A stretch of DNA of 64,000 nucleotides from assembly GCA_963697695.1 (NCBI GenBank), contig OY969094.1, positions 1,798,001-1,862,000 on the forward strand, in the 5' to 3' direction. The notes below the pieces were generated by a model. It saw only the letters and a program-made list of their open reading frames with translations. It was not told the DNA's origin and searched no databases. Of the stretch, positions 25,301 through 32,740 are shown piece after piece. Position numbers and translations under genes: made by a program. Source of the DNA: VRUE01 sp963697695. GTDB lineage: Bacteria > Actinomycetota > Thermoleophilia > Solirubrobacterales > 70-9. Every line of letters starts with the position of its first letter. The first letter of the stretch is position 1.

Positions 25301-25801
25301 ATGGCCTATCGCTATGCGAAAAACCCGAGCGAAGCAGAGGACATAGCCCAGGACGCCCTGCTGCGTGCCTGGCGCCGGCGCTCCACGCTGCGTGACGACG
25401 CACGGCGCAAGGAGTGGCTGGGCACGATCGTCCGCAACGAGGCCTTTCGCCAGCGTGCCCGCATGCGTCCCGACCCGATCGCGACGATCGAGACCTACGA
25501 GGGAGCCGACGACGAGCGCGTCGTCGCCACGGTCGAGCGGGCCGACCTGCACGCGGCCCTCAAACGGCTCGATGACCGTGATCGGCAACTGCTGCGGCTG
25601 CGCTACAACGAGGACCTCACCCAGGAGGCGATCGCGCGCCGTCTGGGGATACCGGAAGGCACGGTCAAGGTGAGGCTGCACCGGGTGCGTCACAAGCTGC
25701 GCCGCGAAATGGGAACCGGAAAGGCCCCCACGCGGAGGGCGTCTCAGCCGGCCGCTGCCACGCGGCGCATCTCATCGGCCGCGGCCCGCGGCCCGATGTA
25801 G
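25301..25801 (+). CDS. Sigma-70 family (ECF-like) RNA polymerase sigma factor, 5' end disturbed
   Basis: 166 residues from the first in-frame ATG. Region 2 is visible (AYRYAKNPSEAEDIAQDALLRAWRRR) and region 4 (DLHAALKRLDDRDRQLLRLRYNEDLTQEAIARRLG, then IPEGTVKVRLHRVRHKLRRE). The coding signal clearly extends upstream to about 25262 (EWDEAHRICLR), but no start codon lies there in frame. A well placed GGTGGAGG and ATG 25257 are one base out of frame; adding one G in the GGG run at about 25266 would give MTAGEWDEAH joined to region 2. The 3' end overlaps the convergent TetR gene by 58 bases. No anti-sigma gene is adjacent. Confidence 0.75.
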   Translation: MAYRYAKNPSEAEDIAQDALLRAWRRRSTLRDDARRKEWLGTIVRNEAFRQRARMRPDPIATIETYEGADDERVVATVERADLHAALKRLDDRDRQLLRLRYNEDLTQEAIARRLGIPEGTVKVRLHRVRHKLRREMGTGKAPTRRASQPAAATRRISSAAARGPM

Positions 25802-26349
25802 GGCACGAGCATTGCGAAGAGCAGGTCGGGGAGCAGGGCCGGCAGCTGCGCCGCCCGCCCGGCGAGAAGCTCGTCGAAGATCAGGCCGGATACGGCGCCG
25901 GCGGACATCAGCGAGATGTTCTCCGGCAGCTCCCTGCCGCCGGCCAGCTCACGCCCGTCCTCGAGGAACTCGGTGAATTTGGCGACCGCGTTCCAGTGGA
26001 GCTGACGGGCGTCGGCGCCCGCGGCTGCAACCTCAACCACCGCCGTCCGGGCCAGCAGCGGGTCGAGCGCGAACACCTCGACGATCTTCTCCAGCCCGCT
26101 CCGTACCCGCTGCAGCCAGGGCTTGCTGCCGTCGCAGTTCTCGATCACTTCGGCAAAGACCTGGTCGACCAGCATGTCGTAGGCGGCGAGGAAGCACTCT
26201 TGCTTGTCCTCGAAGTGCTTGTAGAAGGTGGTGCGGGAGGTGCCGGCCTCCTCGATCACGTCGGCAACCGAGGTCTCCTTGTAGCCCTCGCGACCGACCA
26301 CGCGGATCATCGCCGCGAGGATGAGATTGCGCCGCGTTTCGGTTGCCAT
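25744..26349 (-). CDS. TetR/AcrR family regulator (tandem copy 3)
   Basis: 201 residues from ATG 26349. The N-terminal helix-turn-helix is VADVIEEAGTSRTTFYKHFEDKQECFLAAYD; the ligand-binding part ends with the family-specific LFAMLVPYIGPRAAADEM seen in the two neighbours. An ATG at 26394 would add 15 residues. It has its own upstream region with a palindrome and a motif shared with the first TetR gene, so it is probably autoregulated. Ligand unknown. Confidence 0.85.
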   Translation of the reverse strand: MATETRRNLILAAMIRVVGREGYKETSVADVIEEAGTSRTTFYKHFEDKQECFLAAYDMLVDQVFAEVIENCDGSKPWLQRVRSGLEKIVEVFALDPLLARTAVVEVAAAGADARQLHWNAVAKFTEFLEDGRELAGGRELPENISLMSAGAVSGLIFDELLAGRAAQLPALLPDLLFAMLVPYIGPRAAADEMRRVAAAG

Positions 26350-26402
26350 CGGCCCGCCCCAGGTCGGGAGAAAACTCTGCAGTACCTTCATCATAGCGGC
26401 AT

Positions 26403-26420
26403 GGTGTACGTAAACGTTTA
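26403..26420 (-). promoter_or_regulatory. Operator-like motif upstream of TetR copy 3
   Basis: On the minus strand this reads TAAACG-N5-GTACACC, identical in sequence and spacing to a site at 27872-27889 before TetR copy 1. It includes the perfect 10-bp palindrome TAAACGTTTA (26411-26420) and lies about 54 bases before ATG 26349. It is probably the binding site of one of the adjacent TetR proteins. Confidence 0.55.
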
Positions 26421-27092
26421 TCTCTCCGTTTCGCCCACCTCCCTGGCAGCCGCTACTGGGCCGATATATGGCACCAGCGTCGCAAAAAGCACCTCCGAAA
26501 TCAAACTCGGCAGATACTCCGCGCGTCCCTCATTCAGCTCGTCGGCGATCAGCCCGGCGACGGCGCCGATCGCCATCCGCGAGGTGTTGGCGGGAAGGTT
26601 GCGCCCGCCCGGCGCGAAGTCGCGGCCCTCGTCGAAGAGCGGCGTCAATCGCTGCAGCGCAGCGCGGTATCGGCGCTGCGCGGCCGGCCCGGCGCCGCCG
26701 ACGTCGATCAGGGCCAGACGCGCGGCCTGCGGGTCGGCGGCGAGGGCCTCGAGCAGCGCCGCCAGGCCGGCACGGGCTCGCTTCGGCCAGCCCTCCTCGG
26801 CCTCGTAGGCAGCCGTTATCCGCCGCACCAGAGCGTCGACGGCGTTGTCGTAGGCGGCGAGGAAGCACTGCTCCTTGTCCTCGAACAGCTCGTAGAAGGT
26901 GGTGCGGGAGATTCCCGCCTCCCGGGTCAGGTCGGCGACCGTGGTCGCGCTGTAGCCCTTCGCCGCGACGACCTGCATCGTCGCCTCCAGCAGCCGTTCC
27001 CGCTGGGACCGAGCCACCACCTCGGGCGGCAGGCGGTGCCGCCCTCGCGGCGGCTTCCAGCGCTCGCGCTTCTCTCCCCCCGCCTGTGCCAC
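26418..27092 (-). CDS. TetR/AcrR family regulator (tandem copy 2)
   Basis: 224 residues from GTG 27092 with GGAAGG upstream. A basic N-terminal extension with RGRHRLPPEVVARSQRERLLEA leads into the helix-turn-helix VADLTREAGISRTTFYELFEDKEQCFLAAYD. The C-terminal half is helical and ends LFATLVPYIGPVAAAREV. It begins 4 bases after the stop of copy 1, so copies 1 and 2 are one transcript. Its stop touches the operator-like site of copy 3. Confidence 0.88.
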   Translation of the reverse strand: MAQAGGEKRERWKPPRGRHRLPPEVVARSQRERLLEATMQVVAAKGYSATTVADLTREAGISRTTFYELFEDKEQCFLAAYDNAVDALVRRITAAYEAEEGWPKRARAGLAALLEALAADPQAARLALIDVGGAGPAAQRRYRAALQRLTPLFDEGRDFAPGGRNLPANTSRMAIGAVAGLIADELNEGRAEYLPSLISEVLFATLVPYIGPVAAAREVGETER

Positions 27093-27096
27093 CGGC

Positions 27097-27837
27097 TCAG
27101 CCTTCCATCAGCGAAGAAACTTCCTTCTCCGCCTCTCGCGACTGGCGCAGCGCCTCCTCCTGTCCGAGGTAGGGCACCGTCGCGATGTAGACGATGTCAG
27201 GAAGCAGCTCCGGCAGGCGCTCGGTGTTGCCGGCGAGAATCTGGCCGACGATCAACGACTCGGCGGCAGCCAGGGCGGCGCGGCCTGCGCTGGAGGGGAT
27301 CGCCTCTTCCTCTAGCGGGTCGTCGCGGCCGCGGTCGAGCAGCGACTGCAGCACCCGCTTGCCGGAGGCGTAGAGCTCGAAGGCCCGCTCGCCCGAGGAG
27401 GGCGCCTCGACCAGCGCCATGCGGGCGAAGGCCGGCCGGCTCGCCAGTAGCTCGAGGAATGCCGCCGCGGCGTCTCGCACCATCGCCGCCCAGGGCTTGT
27501 CGGGCGAGTAGACGGCGACGATCTGCGCCATCGCGTCGGCCAGCGAGAGCTCCATCGCGGCGTGGAAGCAGTCCTCCTTGTCCTTGAAGAGCTCGTAGAA
27601 GGTGGCGCGGGAGACGCCGGCGGGCTCACAGATGTCGGCGATCGTCGTCGCGCCGTAGCCCTTGCGGGCGCAGGTCTCCGCCATCGCGTTGAGGATTCGT
27701 TCGCGCTGCGAGCGGGGGATCAGCGGCTCGGGCAGGTCGTCGCGGCCGGCGGGCAGGTGCTCCCGCTCGATCATGCCGCCTAGATCCTGGGGGGGAGCGT
27801 GAGAGGTGCTGCTGTTGGAATGTGAGGCGGGAGGCAT
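27097..27837 (-). CDS. TetR/AcrR family regulator (tandem copy 1)
   Basis: 246 residues. ATG 27837 has a strong GGAGGAGC ribosome-binding site; the longer frame to 27894 would run through the operator-like region and is rejected. A 60-residue disordered N-terminus precedes LIPRSQRERILNAMAETCARKGY and the helix-turn-helix IADICEPAGVSRATFYELFKDKEDCFHAA. The C-terminus has the IVYIATVPYLGQEEA stretch that is parallel to the other two copies. First gene of a two-gene unit with copy 2. Confidence 0.88.
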   Translation of the reverse strand: MPPASHSNSSTSHAPPQDLGGMIEREHLPAGRDDLPEPLIPRSQRERILNAMAETCARKGYGATTIADICEPAGVSRATFYELFKDKEDCFHAAMELSLADAMAQIVAVYSPDKPWAAMVRDAAAAFLELLASRPAFARMALVEAPSSGERAFELYASGKRVLQSLLDRGRDDPLEEEAIPSSAGRAALAAAESLIVGQILAGNTERLPELLPDIVYIATVPYLGQEEALRQSREAEKEVSSLMEG

Positions 27838-27871
27838 TATCGCTCCTCCGAGCAAGACAACCGTGTTTAGG

Positions 27872-27889
27872 TAAACGCGATTGTACACC
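27872..27889 (+). promoter_or_regulatory. Operator-like motif upstream of TetR copy 1
   Basis: TAAACG-N5-GTACACC on the plus strand, the same as the site before TetR copy 3 but in opposite orientation relative to the gene. It is preceded by GTTTAGG, giving GTTTA-GG-TAAAC dyad symmetry. It lies 35-52 bases upstream of ATG 27837, a position suited to autorepression. Confidence 0.55.
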
Positions 27890-27983
27890 CCCACGGCTGC
27901 CGGGGGGACGGTCTAGTACCGAATTAATATTTCGGCTACCGACTGGGAACGCGGCTGGGATGCGACTCCACTCGCCGCCGCGC

Positions 27984-29363
27984 TCAGCAGATGCGAGCTT
28001 GCTTTTCGCCTGCCGCCTTGGCCTGCGGAGAGGGCTTGCCGCTCATCTTGGCCAGCGCCCGCTCGATGTCCTCACCCAACATCTCCGCCATGTCGCGGCT
28101 GAAGTTCTCCTTGACGACCATGCGCAGCACGGCGACCGACTCGGCGTTGGGCGGCAGCGTGTAGGCGGGGACGATCCAGCCCCGCTCGCGCAGGCGCTCG
28201 GAGAGGTCGAAGACGTCGAGGCCGCCGTCCTTTTCCGTCGGCTGTACGACGACCACCGGTAGGTAGCGCGCGTCGTTGAGCAATTCGAAGCGGCCGGAGG
28301 CGGTCAGCGATTTCTCCAGCTGGCCGGCGTTCTCCATCAGGTTGCCGACTATCCGCTCGTAGCCTTCGTGGCCGAGGCGGAGGAAGTTGTAGTACTGCAG
28401 CAGCACCGCGTTGCTGGCGCGGCTGAAGTTGAGGCTGTAGTTGGCCATCTCCCCGCCCAGGTAGTTGATCTTGAAGACCAGCTCCTCGGGCACCACAGAG
28501 GCGTCGCGGAAGACGACCGAGCCCATGCCGGGGTAGACGAGGCCGAACTTGTGGTTGGAGACGTTGATCGAGCGCACCTGCTCGAGCCGGAAGTCCCACT
28601 TCAGCTCCGGATAGGAGAAGGGGGCGATGAAGCCGCCGCTGGCACCGTCGACGTGGATCGGAATGTCCCAGCCCTTCTCCTGCTTGACCTGGCGCAGCAG
28701 CTCGTCGATGCCCTCGATTTCGTCGACCTGGCCGGTGAAGGTGGTGCCGAGGATTGCGCCGACGGCGATCGTGTTCTCGTCGATCTGCTCCTTCACCTCG
28801 TCCGGGCCGATGATGTGGCGGTCGGTGGTGAGCGGGATCACGCGCTGCTCGACGTCGAAGTAGCGGGCGAACTTCTCCCAGCAGGTGTGGACGTCCGCAC
28901 CGAAGACGACGTTGGGCTTGGCGCTGTCGTCGCCGCGGCGCTTGCGCCAGTTCCACTTGTGGGCGAGGAGGCCGAGCATGATCGCCTCGGAGGAGCCGAT
29001 CGTCGCCGTGCCGACCGGCTCGCCGTCCGCGGGCGCGTTGAAGAGGCGCCCCATCATGCTCACCACGCGGTGGTGGATCTCCTCGGTCTGCGGGTACTCG
29101 TCCTGGTCGACGAAGTTGCGGTTGAGCGTCTCGGTGGCGAGCTGCTGTGCCTCCGGCTCCATCCAGGTGGTGACGAAGGAGGCGAGGTTCAGCGCCGGGT
29201 TCCCGTCGAGGTTGAGCTCGTCGTGGATCAGCTGGTAGGCGGCCCGGGCGGGCATCGATCCCGGTGGGATCGCGTGCTCGGGGATCTCGTCGGTGAAATA
29301 GCGGCTGCTGTAAGTGGTGTTGGTGAGGCTGCCGGCGTCGCCGCTGTGGACCCTTCGCATCAT
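27984..29363 (-). CDS. Glutamate decarboxylase (PLP-dependent)
   Basis: 459 residues from ATG 29363 (ATGATG). It has the group II decarboxylase pattern of bacterial GadB: the N-terminal NTTYSSRYFTDEIPEHAIPP, TATIGSSEAIMLGLLAHKWNW, HVDGASGGFIAPF with the PLP-contacting Asp, and SNHKFGLVYPG with the PLP lysine. It converts glutamate to GABA plus CO2. No glutamate/GABA antiporter is next to it, so it could serve metabolism as well as acid resistance. A GABA-linked catabolic region begins about 6 kb away, but they are not one operon. Confidence 0.92.
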   Translation of the reverse strand: MMRRVHSGDAGSLTNTTYSSRYFTDEIPEHAIPPGSMPARAAYQLIHDELNLDGNPALNLASFVTTWMEPEAQQLATETLNRNFVDQDEYPQTEEIHHRVVSMMGRLFNAPADGEPVGTATIGSSEAIMLGLLAHKWNWRKRRGDDSAKPNVVFGADVHTCWEKFARYFDVEQRVIPLTTDRHIIGPDEVKEQIDENTIAVGAILGTTFTGQVDEIEGIDELLRQVKQEKGWDIPIHVDGASGGFIAPFSYPELKWDFRLEQVRSINVSNHKFGLVYPGMGSVVFRDASVVPEELVFKINYLGGEMANYSLNFSRASNAVLLQYYNFLRLGHEGYERIVGNLMENAGQLEKSLTASGRFELLNDARYLPVVVVQPTEKDGGLDVFDLSERLRERGWIVPAYTLPPNAESVAVLRMVVKENFSRDMAEMLGEDIERALAKMSGKPSPQAKAAGEKQARIC

Positions 29364-29455
29364 CGCTGGGCACTGTACACGCGGGCGATGGTGTCGCCCC
29401 GAACTTCGGACCCCTGTACAACGACGCTGGGGCCGCTCGCCGGGACCATTTGTCC

Positions 29456-30220
29456 ATGACGACGGCACCTCGTCAGATCGTGGCCTTTGGTGGCGGTGGG
29501 TTCTCGATGGAGTCGGGCAACCCGTTGCTGGACGACTACGTGCTCGGGCTCTGCCGGCAGGAGCGGCCGCGAGTCTGCTTTCTGCCCTCGGCGAGCGGCG
29601 ACGCGGATCACTACATCGTCCGTTTCTACCGGGCCTTCCCGGCGGACCGTTGCGAGACGAGTCACATCTCCCTCTTTCGCCGCGAGCAGGGACCGGCCGA
29701 CCTCCGCGAGCACCTGCTCGCCCAGGACCTGATCTATGTCGGCGGCGGCAGCGTGATCAGCTTGCTCGGGGTCTGGCGCGCGCACGGGATCGACGAGATC
29801 CTGCGCGAGGCGTGGGAGGCGGGCGTGGTCCTCTGCGGCCTCTCGGCGGGGTCGCTGTGCTGGTTCAAGGAGGCGGTCACCGGTTTTCACGGCGCCCCGC
29901 GGCAGGTCGAGGGACTGGGGCTGCTGCCGTTCAGCAACTGCGTCCATTACGAGCCCGATTCCGAGCGAGGCCGATCCTACGCCGAGTTCCTGCGCAGCGG
30001 GATGCGCTCGGGTTACGCCGCCGAGGACGGTGCTGCGCTGCACTTCGTCGGCACCGAGCTGAACCGGGTCGTGGCTTCGCGGTCGAAGGCACGCGGCTAT
30101 CGCCTCGACACCTCCGGCGAGCGGGTGGTGGGAACGAGGCTCGCCACCACCTACCTCGGCGATCCCCCGATGGCTCCGATCGCCGCCCAGCCGGGGGCGC
30201 TGACCATGGTCGCCGCTTGA
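29456..30220 (+). CDS. S51 (dipeptidase E / cyanophycinase-like) peptidase, copy 1
   Basis: 254 residues. Recognisable parts are the start QIVAFGGGGFSME, LIYVGGGSVISLLGVWRAHG, and the nucleophile turn GLSAGSLCWFKEAV with its serine. S51 enzymes are serine peptidases that cleave Asp-containing dipeptides or cyanophycin. ATG 29456 is used; a TTG two codons upstream is also possible. It overlaps the next gene by one base and shares about half of its motifs with it, a tandem duplicate. Confidence 0.85.
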   Translation: MTTAPRQIVAFGGGGFSMESGNPLLDDYVLGLCRQERPRVCFLPSASGDADHYIVRFYRAFPADRCETSHISLFRREQGPADLREHLLAQDLIYVGGGSVISLLGVWRAHGIDEILREAWEAGVVLCGLSAGSLCWFKEAVTGFHGAPRQVEGLGLLPFSNCVHYEPDSERGRSYAEFLRSGMRSGYAAEDGAALHFVGTELNRVVASRSKARGYRLDTSGERVVGTRLATTYLGDPPMAPIAAQPGALTMVAA

Positions 30221-31014
30221 TGTCCACCACCCGCATCCTCACCCTCGGCGGTCACGACTTCACCTCGCGCCCGCCCGACCGCGCCGTCTGCGAGTTGATG
30301 CTGCGGTTGGCGACCGAGCGGGCCGGGGGGCGGCCGCGGATCTGCCTCCTGCCCACCGCGAGCGGCGATACCTCGGAGCAGATCGGCCGCTTCTATGCCG
30401 CCTTCGGCGAGCGGCCCTGCGAGCCCTCGGACCTCTCGCTCTTCCGCCTCGGTAGGCGCCCGGTGGCGTTGCGAGACCACCTGCTCACCCAGGACCTGAT
30501 CTACGTCGGCGGCGGCAGCTTGCTCAACCTGCTCGCGGTCTGGGAGGCGCACGAGCTCGGCGCCATCCTCAGCCTCGCCTGGCGGCAGGGCATCGTCCTC
30601 GCCGGGCAGAGCGCCGGCGCGATGTGCTGGTTCGAGGCGGGGATCACCAAGTCCTCCGGCCGGCCCGAGCCCGGTGCCGGCCTCGGCCTGCTCGGCGGCA
30701 GCCTCTGCGTCCACTACAACAACGAGCCCGAGCGCCGGGCGGCCTACCTCGCCGCGGTCGGCGAGGGGATGCCCGCGGGCTATGGCCTCGACGACTACGC
30801 CGGCCTGCTCTGGGAGGGCCGCGGCCCTCCCTCCGCCGTCACCGCCCGCCGCGGCGCCCGCGCCTACCGCGTCACGATGAACGGGGCCGGCGTAGTGGAG
30901 TCGCCACTGCCGGCCCGCTTCCTTCCCGCTCCCGCGCCCGCCGCGCTGCGCGAGGACATCGCCGAGTTCCGCCGCATCACGACGATGCGCAAGCGAGCCG
31001 GCTGGCTGGGCTGA
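30220..31014 (+). CDS. S51 (dipeptidase E / cyanophycinase-like) peptidase, copy 2
   Basis: 264 residues, beginning at ATG 30220 inside the TGATG junction with copy 1. It has TRILTLGGHDFTSRP at the start, LIYVGGGSLLNLLAVWEAHE and nucleophile turn GQSAGAMCWFEAGI. Differences from copy 1 in the first loop (GGHDFTSRP versus GGGGFSMES) and in the C-terminal part suggest a different substrate. Cytoplasmic, no signal peptide. It ends 4 bases before the convergent ferritin gene. Confidence 0.85.
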   Translation: MSTTRILTLGGHDFTSRPPDRAVCELMLRLATERAGGRPRICLLPTASGDTSEQIGRFYAAFGERPCEPSDLSLFRLGRRPVALRDHLLTQDLIYVGGGSLLNLLAVWEAHELGAILSLAWRQGIVLAGQSAGAMCWFEAGITKSSGRPEPGAGLGLLGGSLCVHYNNEPERRAAYLAAVGEGMPAGYGLDDYAGLLWEGRGPPSAVTARRGARAYRVTMNGAGVVESPLPARFLPAPAPAALREDIAEFRRITTMRKRAGWLG

Positions 31015-31017
31015 TCC

Positions 31018-31554
31018 CTACCCGGCTGAGCCGCCGGCCATCGGCGGCGAGGTCGGGTCCGAGCCCTCCTCGCCGAGGCTCTCCCGGGCGATGTAGTCCT
31101 CGGCGAGCAGCAGGTTCTCCTTCGAGCGCTCGACCACGTTCAGCAGGTCGCTCATCAGTGCGACCTCCTCGACCTGCTCCTTGACGAACCACTGCAGGAA
31201 CTGCTCGGCGCGGTAGTCCTTGATCCCGCGCGCCAGCTCGAAGAGGGCGAAGATCTCCTCGCTGACTCGCTTCTCCTGCTCAAGTGCCATCCGCACCGGA
31301 GCGCTGCCGTCGGCGTAGGCCGTCTCCTGCGACTTGATGTCGGGGATGTGGATCTCCTCGCCGACGTCGAGCAGGTACTGGATCATCATCATCGCGTGCT
31401 CGCGCTCCTCGAGCGCCTGGCGGTAGAAGAAGTGAGCGAGGCGGGGAAGCGTCTCAGCGTCGTAGTAGACCGCGGCGCCCACGTACTGCTGCGAGGCGGC
31501 GAACTCGTTGGCGATCTGCTCGTTCAGCGCATCGGCAAAGCTTTTCTCGGCCAA
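31018..31554 (-). CDS. Ferritin (non-haem iron storage)
   Basis: 178 residues. The ferroxidase centre is visible in NEQIANEFAASQQYVGAAVYYD and EEREHAMMMIQYLLD (the E-x-x-H motif), and the second half carries EQEKRVSEEIFAL and EQVEEVALMSDLL. The family forms 24-subunit shells that store iron as ferric mineral. The start is TTG 31554 with AGGAG 6 bases upstream. The last 15 residues are a flexible Pro/Gly tail. No iron-box-like palindrome was seen nearby. Confidence 0.92.
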   Translation of the reverse strand: MAEKSFADALNEQIANEFAASQQYVGAAVYYDAETLPRLAHFFYRQALEEREHAMMMIQYLLDVGEEIHIPDIKSQETAYADGSAPVRMALEQEKRVSEEIFALFELARGIKDYRAEQFLQWFVKEQVEEVALMSDLLNVVERSKENLLLAEDYIARESLGEEGSDPTSPPMAGGSAG

Positions 31555-31647
31555 TTTGGACTCCTAGCTCGACGGGACGGGTGGAGGCAACGTAGCCGAA
31601 ACTCCGAATTCGGCTGGCCGAAGAGGCGGTGAGGCAGCCCTAAGGAT

Positions 31648-32718
31648 TCAGCGGGTCGATTCCTGCCAACGGAAGCCGGTCGGCGTCAGCTGAGGATCGA
31701 GCGGGCTGGTCGGAAGACCGGGCGGAGGCTCTGCTTCGTTGTAGCCACGGGGAGCGGTGTCGTTTGGCGTGTCGGGGTGGAAGAGCGAGGCGAGGACCTG
31801 GATCTGGCCGCGGCCGATTCCGAGCTCCCACTGGCCGCCGCCGTAGGCGCCGATGCCGTGCTCTGAGCAGTAGTCGTAGGTCTCGCAGAGATCGCGCAGG
31901 CCGCCGACTCGCGAGGGCTTGATGTTGACCATCTTCGGCTCCCAGGGAAGCGCCTCGATGTCGGCGATCGAGTGGATCGGCGCGTCCCAGGTGAGGCGGT
32001 CGCGGACCGGCTCGAGGATCGGCCGGGTTTCGTCGTTGACGTCGGGGTCCTCGATCCAGGCGTCGGGGAAGGCCTCGATCAGCTTCGCGTAGAGCTCGGG
32101 ATCGGTCTCGACGTCGACGACCGTGCCCTTGTAGAAGCCCTTCAGGTCGAGCGAGTCGATCGCGCCGGTCTCGACCAGCTCGGCGATCAGCTCGTCGGTC
32201 CAGTCGTTGGTCGGGTCGAGCTTGAAGCGGAGATTGGGGTAGCGGTCGAGCTTTTTGTTCAGCGTTTCGATCGTCGAGGGCTCCTCGCCGCCGGGCGAGA
32301 GCCGCATCGAGCAGACGAAATCAACTGGTCGCGGCTCGCGACCGAGTGCGGCAGCGATTCCGCTGCCTGCCTGTCGCAGAGCAAGGTCGAGCGCGGCCGA
32401 CTCGAAGGCCCAGCGGCGATAGCGGCGCGAGACGTCGCGCTGAGGCTCGGCCGGGAAGGTGTCGGTCTCGCCGATGAACTCGCAGAACTCGCCCAGGGTC
32501 GCGTAGCCGGTGAGGTCGAGCGAGGGGCCGGCGTCCTGGAGCGCGATGTGGTCGACGGCGTCGTAGGTGACGTCCTCGCCGAGGCCGTCCTCGCCACCGC
32601 CCCAGAGGTGGATCACGGTGCTGAGCCGTTCGAAGCTGGGGATCTGCAGCTCGAGCGGCTGCAGCTCGTAGCCCTCGATCTCCAGCGGCAGGTCAGCGAA
32701 AGCGTCGAAGGTGGCCAT
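31648..32718 (-). CDS. Enolase-superfamily enzyme, mandelate racemase/muconate lactonising-like
   Basis: 356 residues. The barrel motifs are LRFKLDPTNDW (the K-x-D region), AWIEDPDVND with a metal-binding Glu/Asp, and PKMVNIKPSRVGGL with the second lysine, as in o-succinylbenzoate synthase and dipeptide epimerase groups. The reaction cannot be told. The N-terminus lacks the usual capping-domain motifs and reads LPLEIEGYELQPLELQ. ATG 32718 is chosen over a frame open to 32751 because it begins the conserved domain and leaves a 22-base divergent gap to the next gene. Confidence 0.75.
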   Translation of the reverse strand: MATFDAFADLPLEIEGYELQPLELQIPSFERLSTVIHLWGGGEDGLGEDVTYDAVDHIALQDAGPSLDLTGYATLGEFCEFIGETDTFPAEPQRDVSRRYRRWAFESAALDLALRQAGSGIAAALGREPRPVDFVCSMRLSPGGEEPSTIETLNKKLDRYPNLRFKLDPTNDWTDELIAELVETGAIDSLDLKGFYKGTVVDVETDPELYAKLIEAFPDAWIEDPDVNDETRPILEPVRDRLTWDAPIHSIADIEALPWEPKMVNIKPSRVGGLRDLCETYDYCSEHGIGAYGGGQWELGIGRGQIQVLASLFHPDTPNDTAPRGYNEAEPPPGLPTSPLDPQLTPTGFRWQESTR

Positions 32719-32740
32719 CCAGTGTGGGAGCCTAACGACG

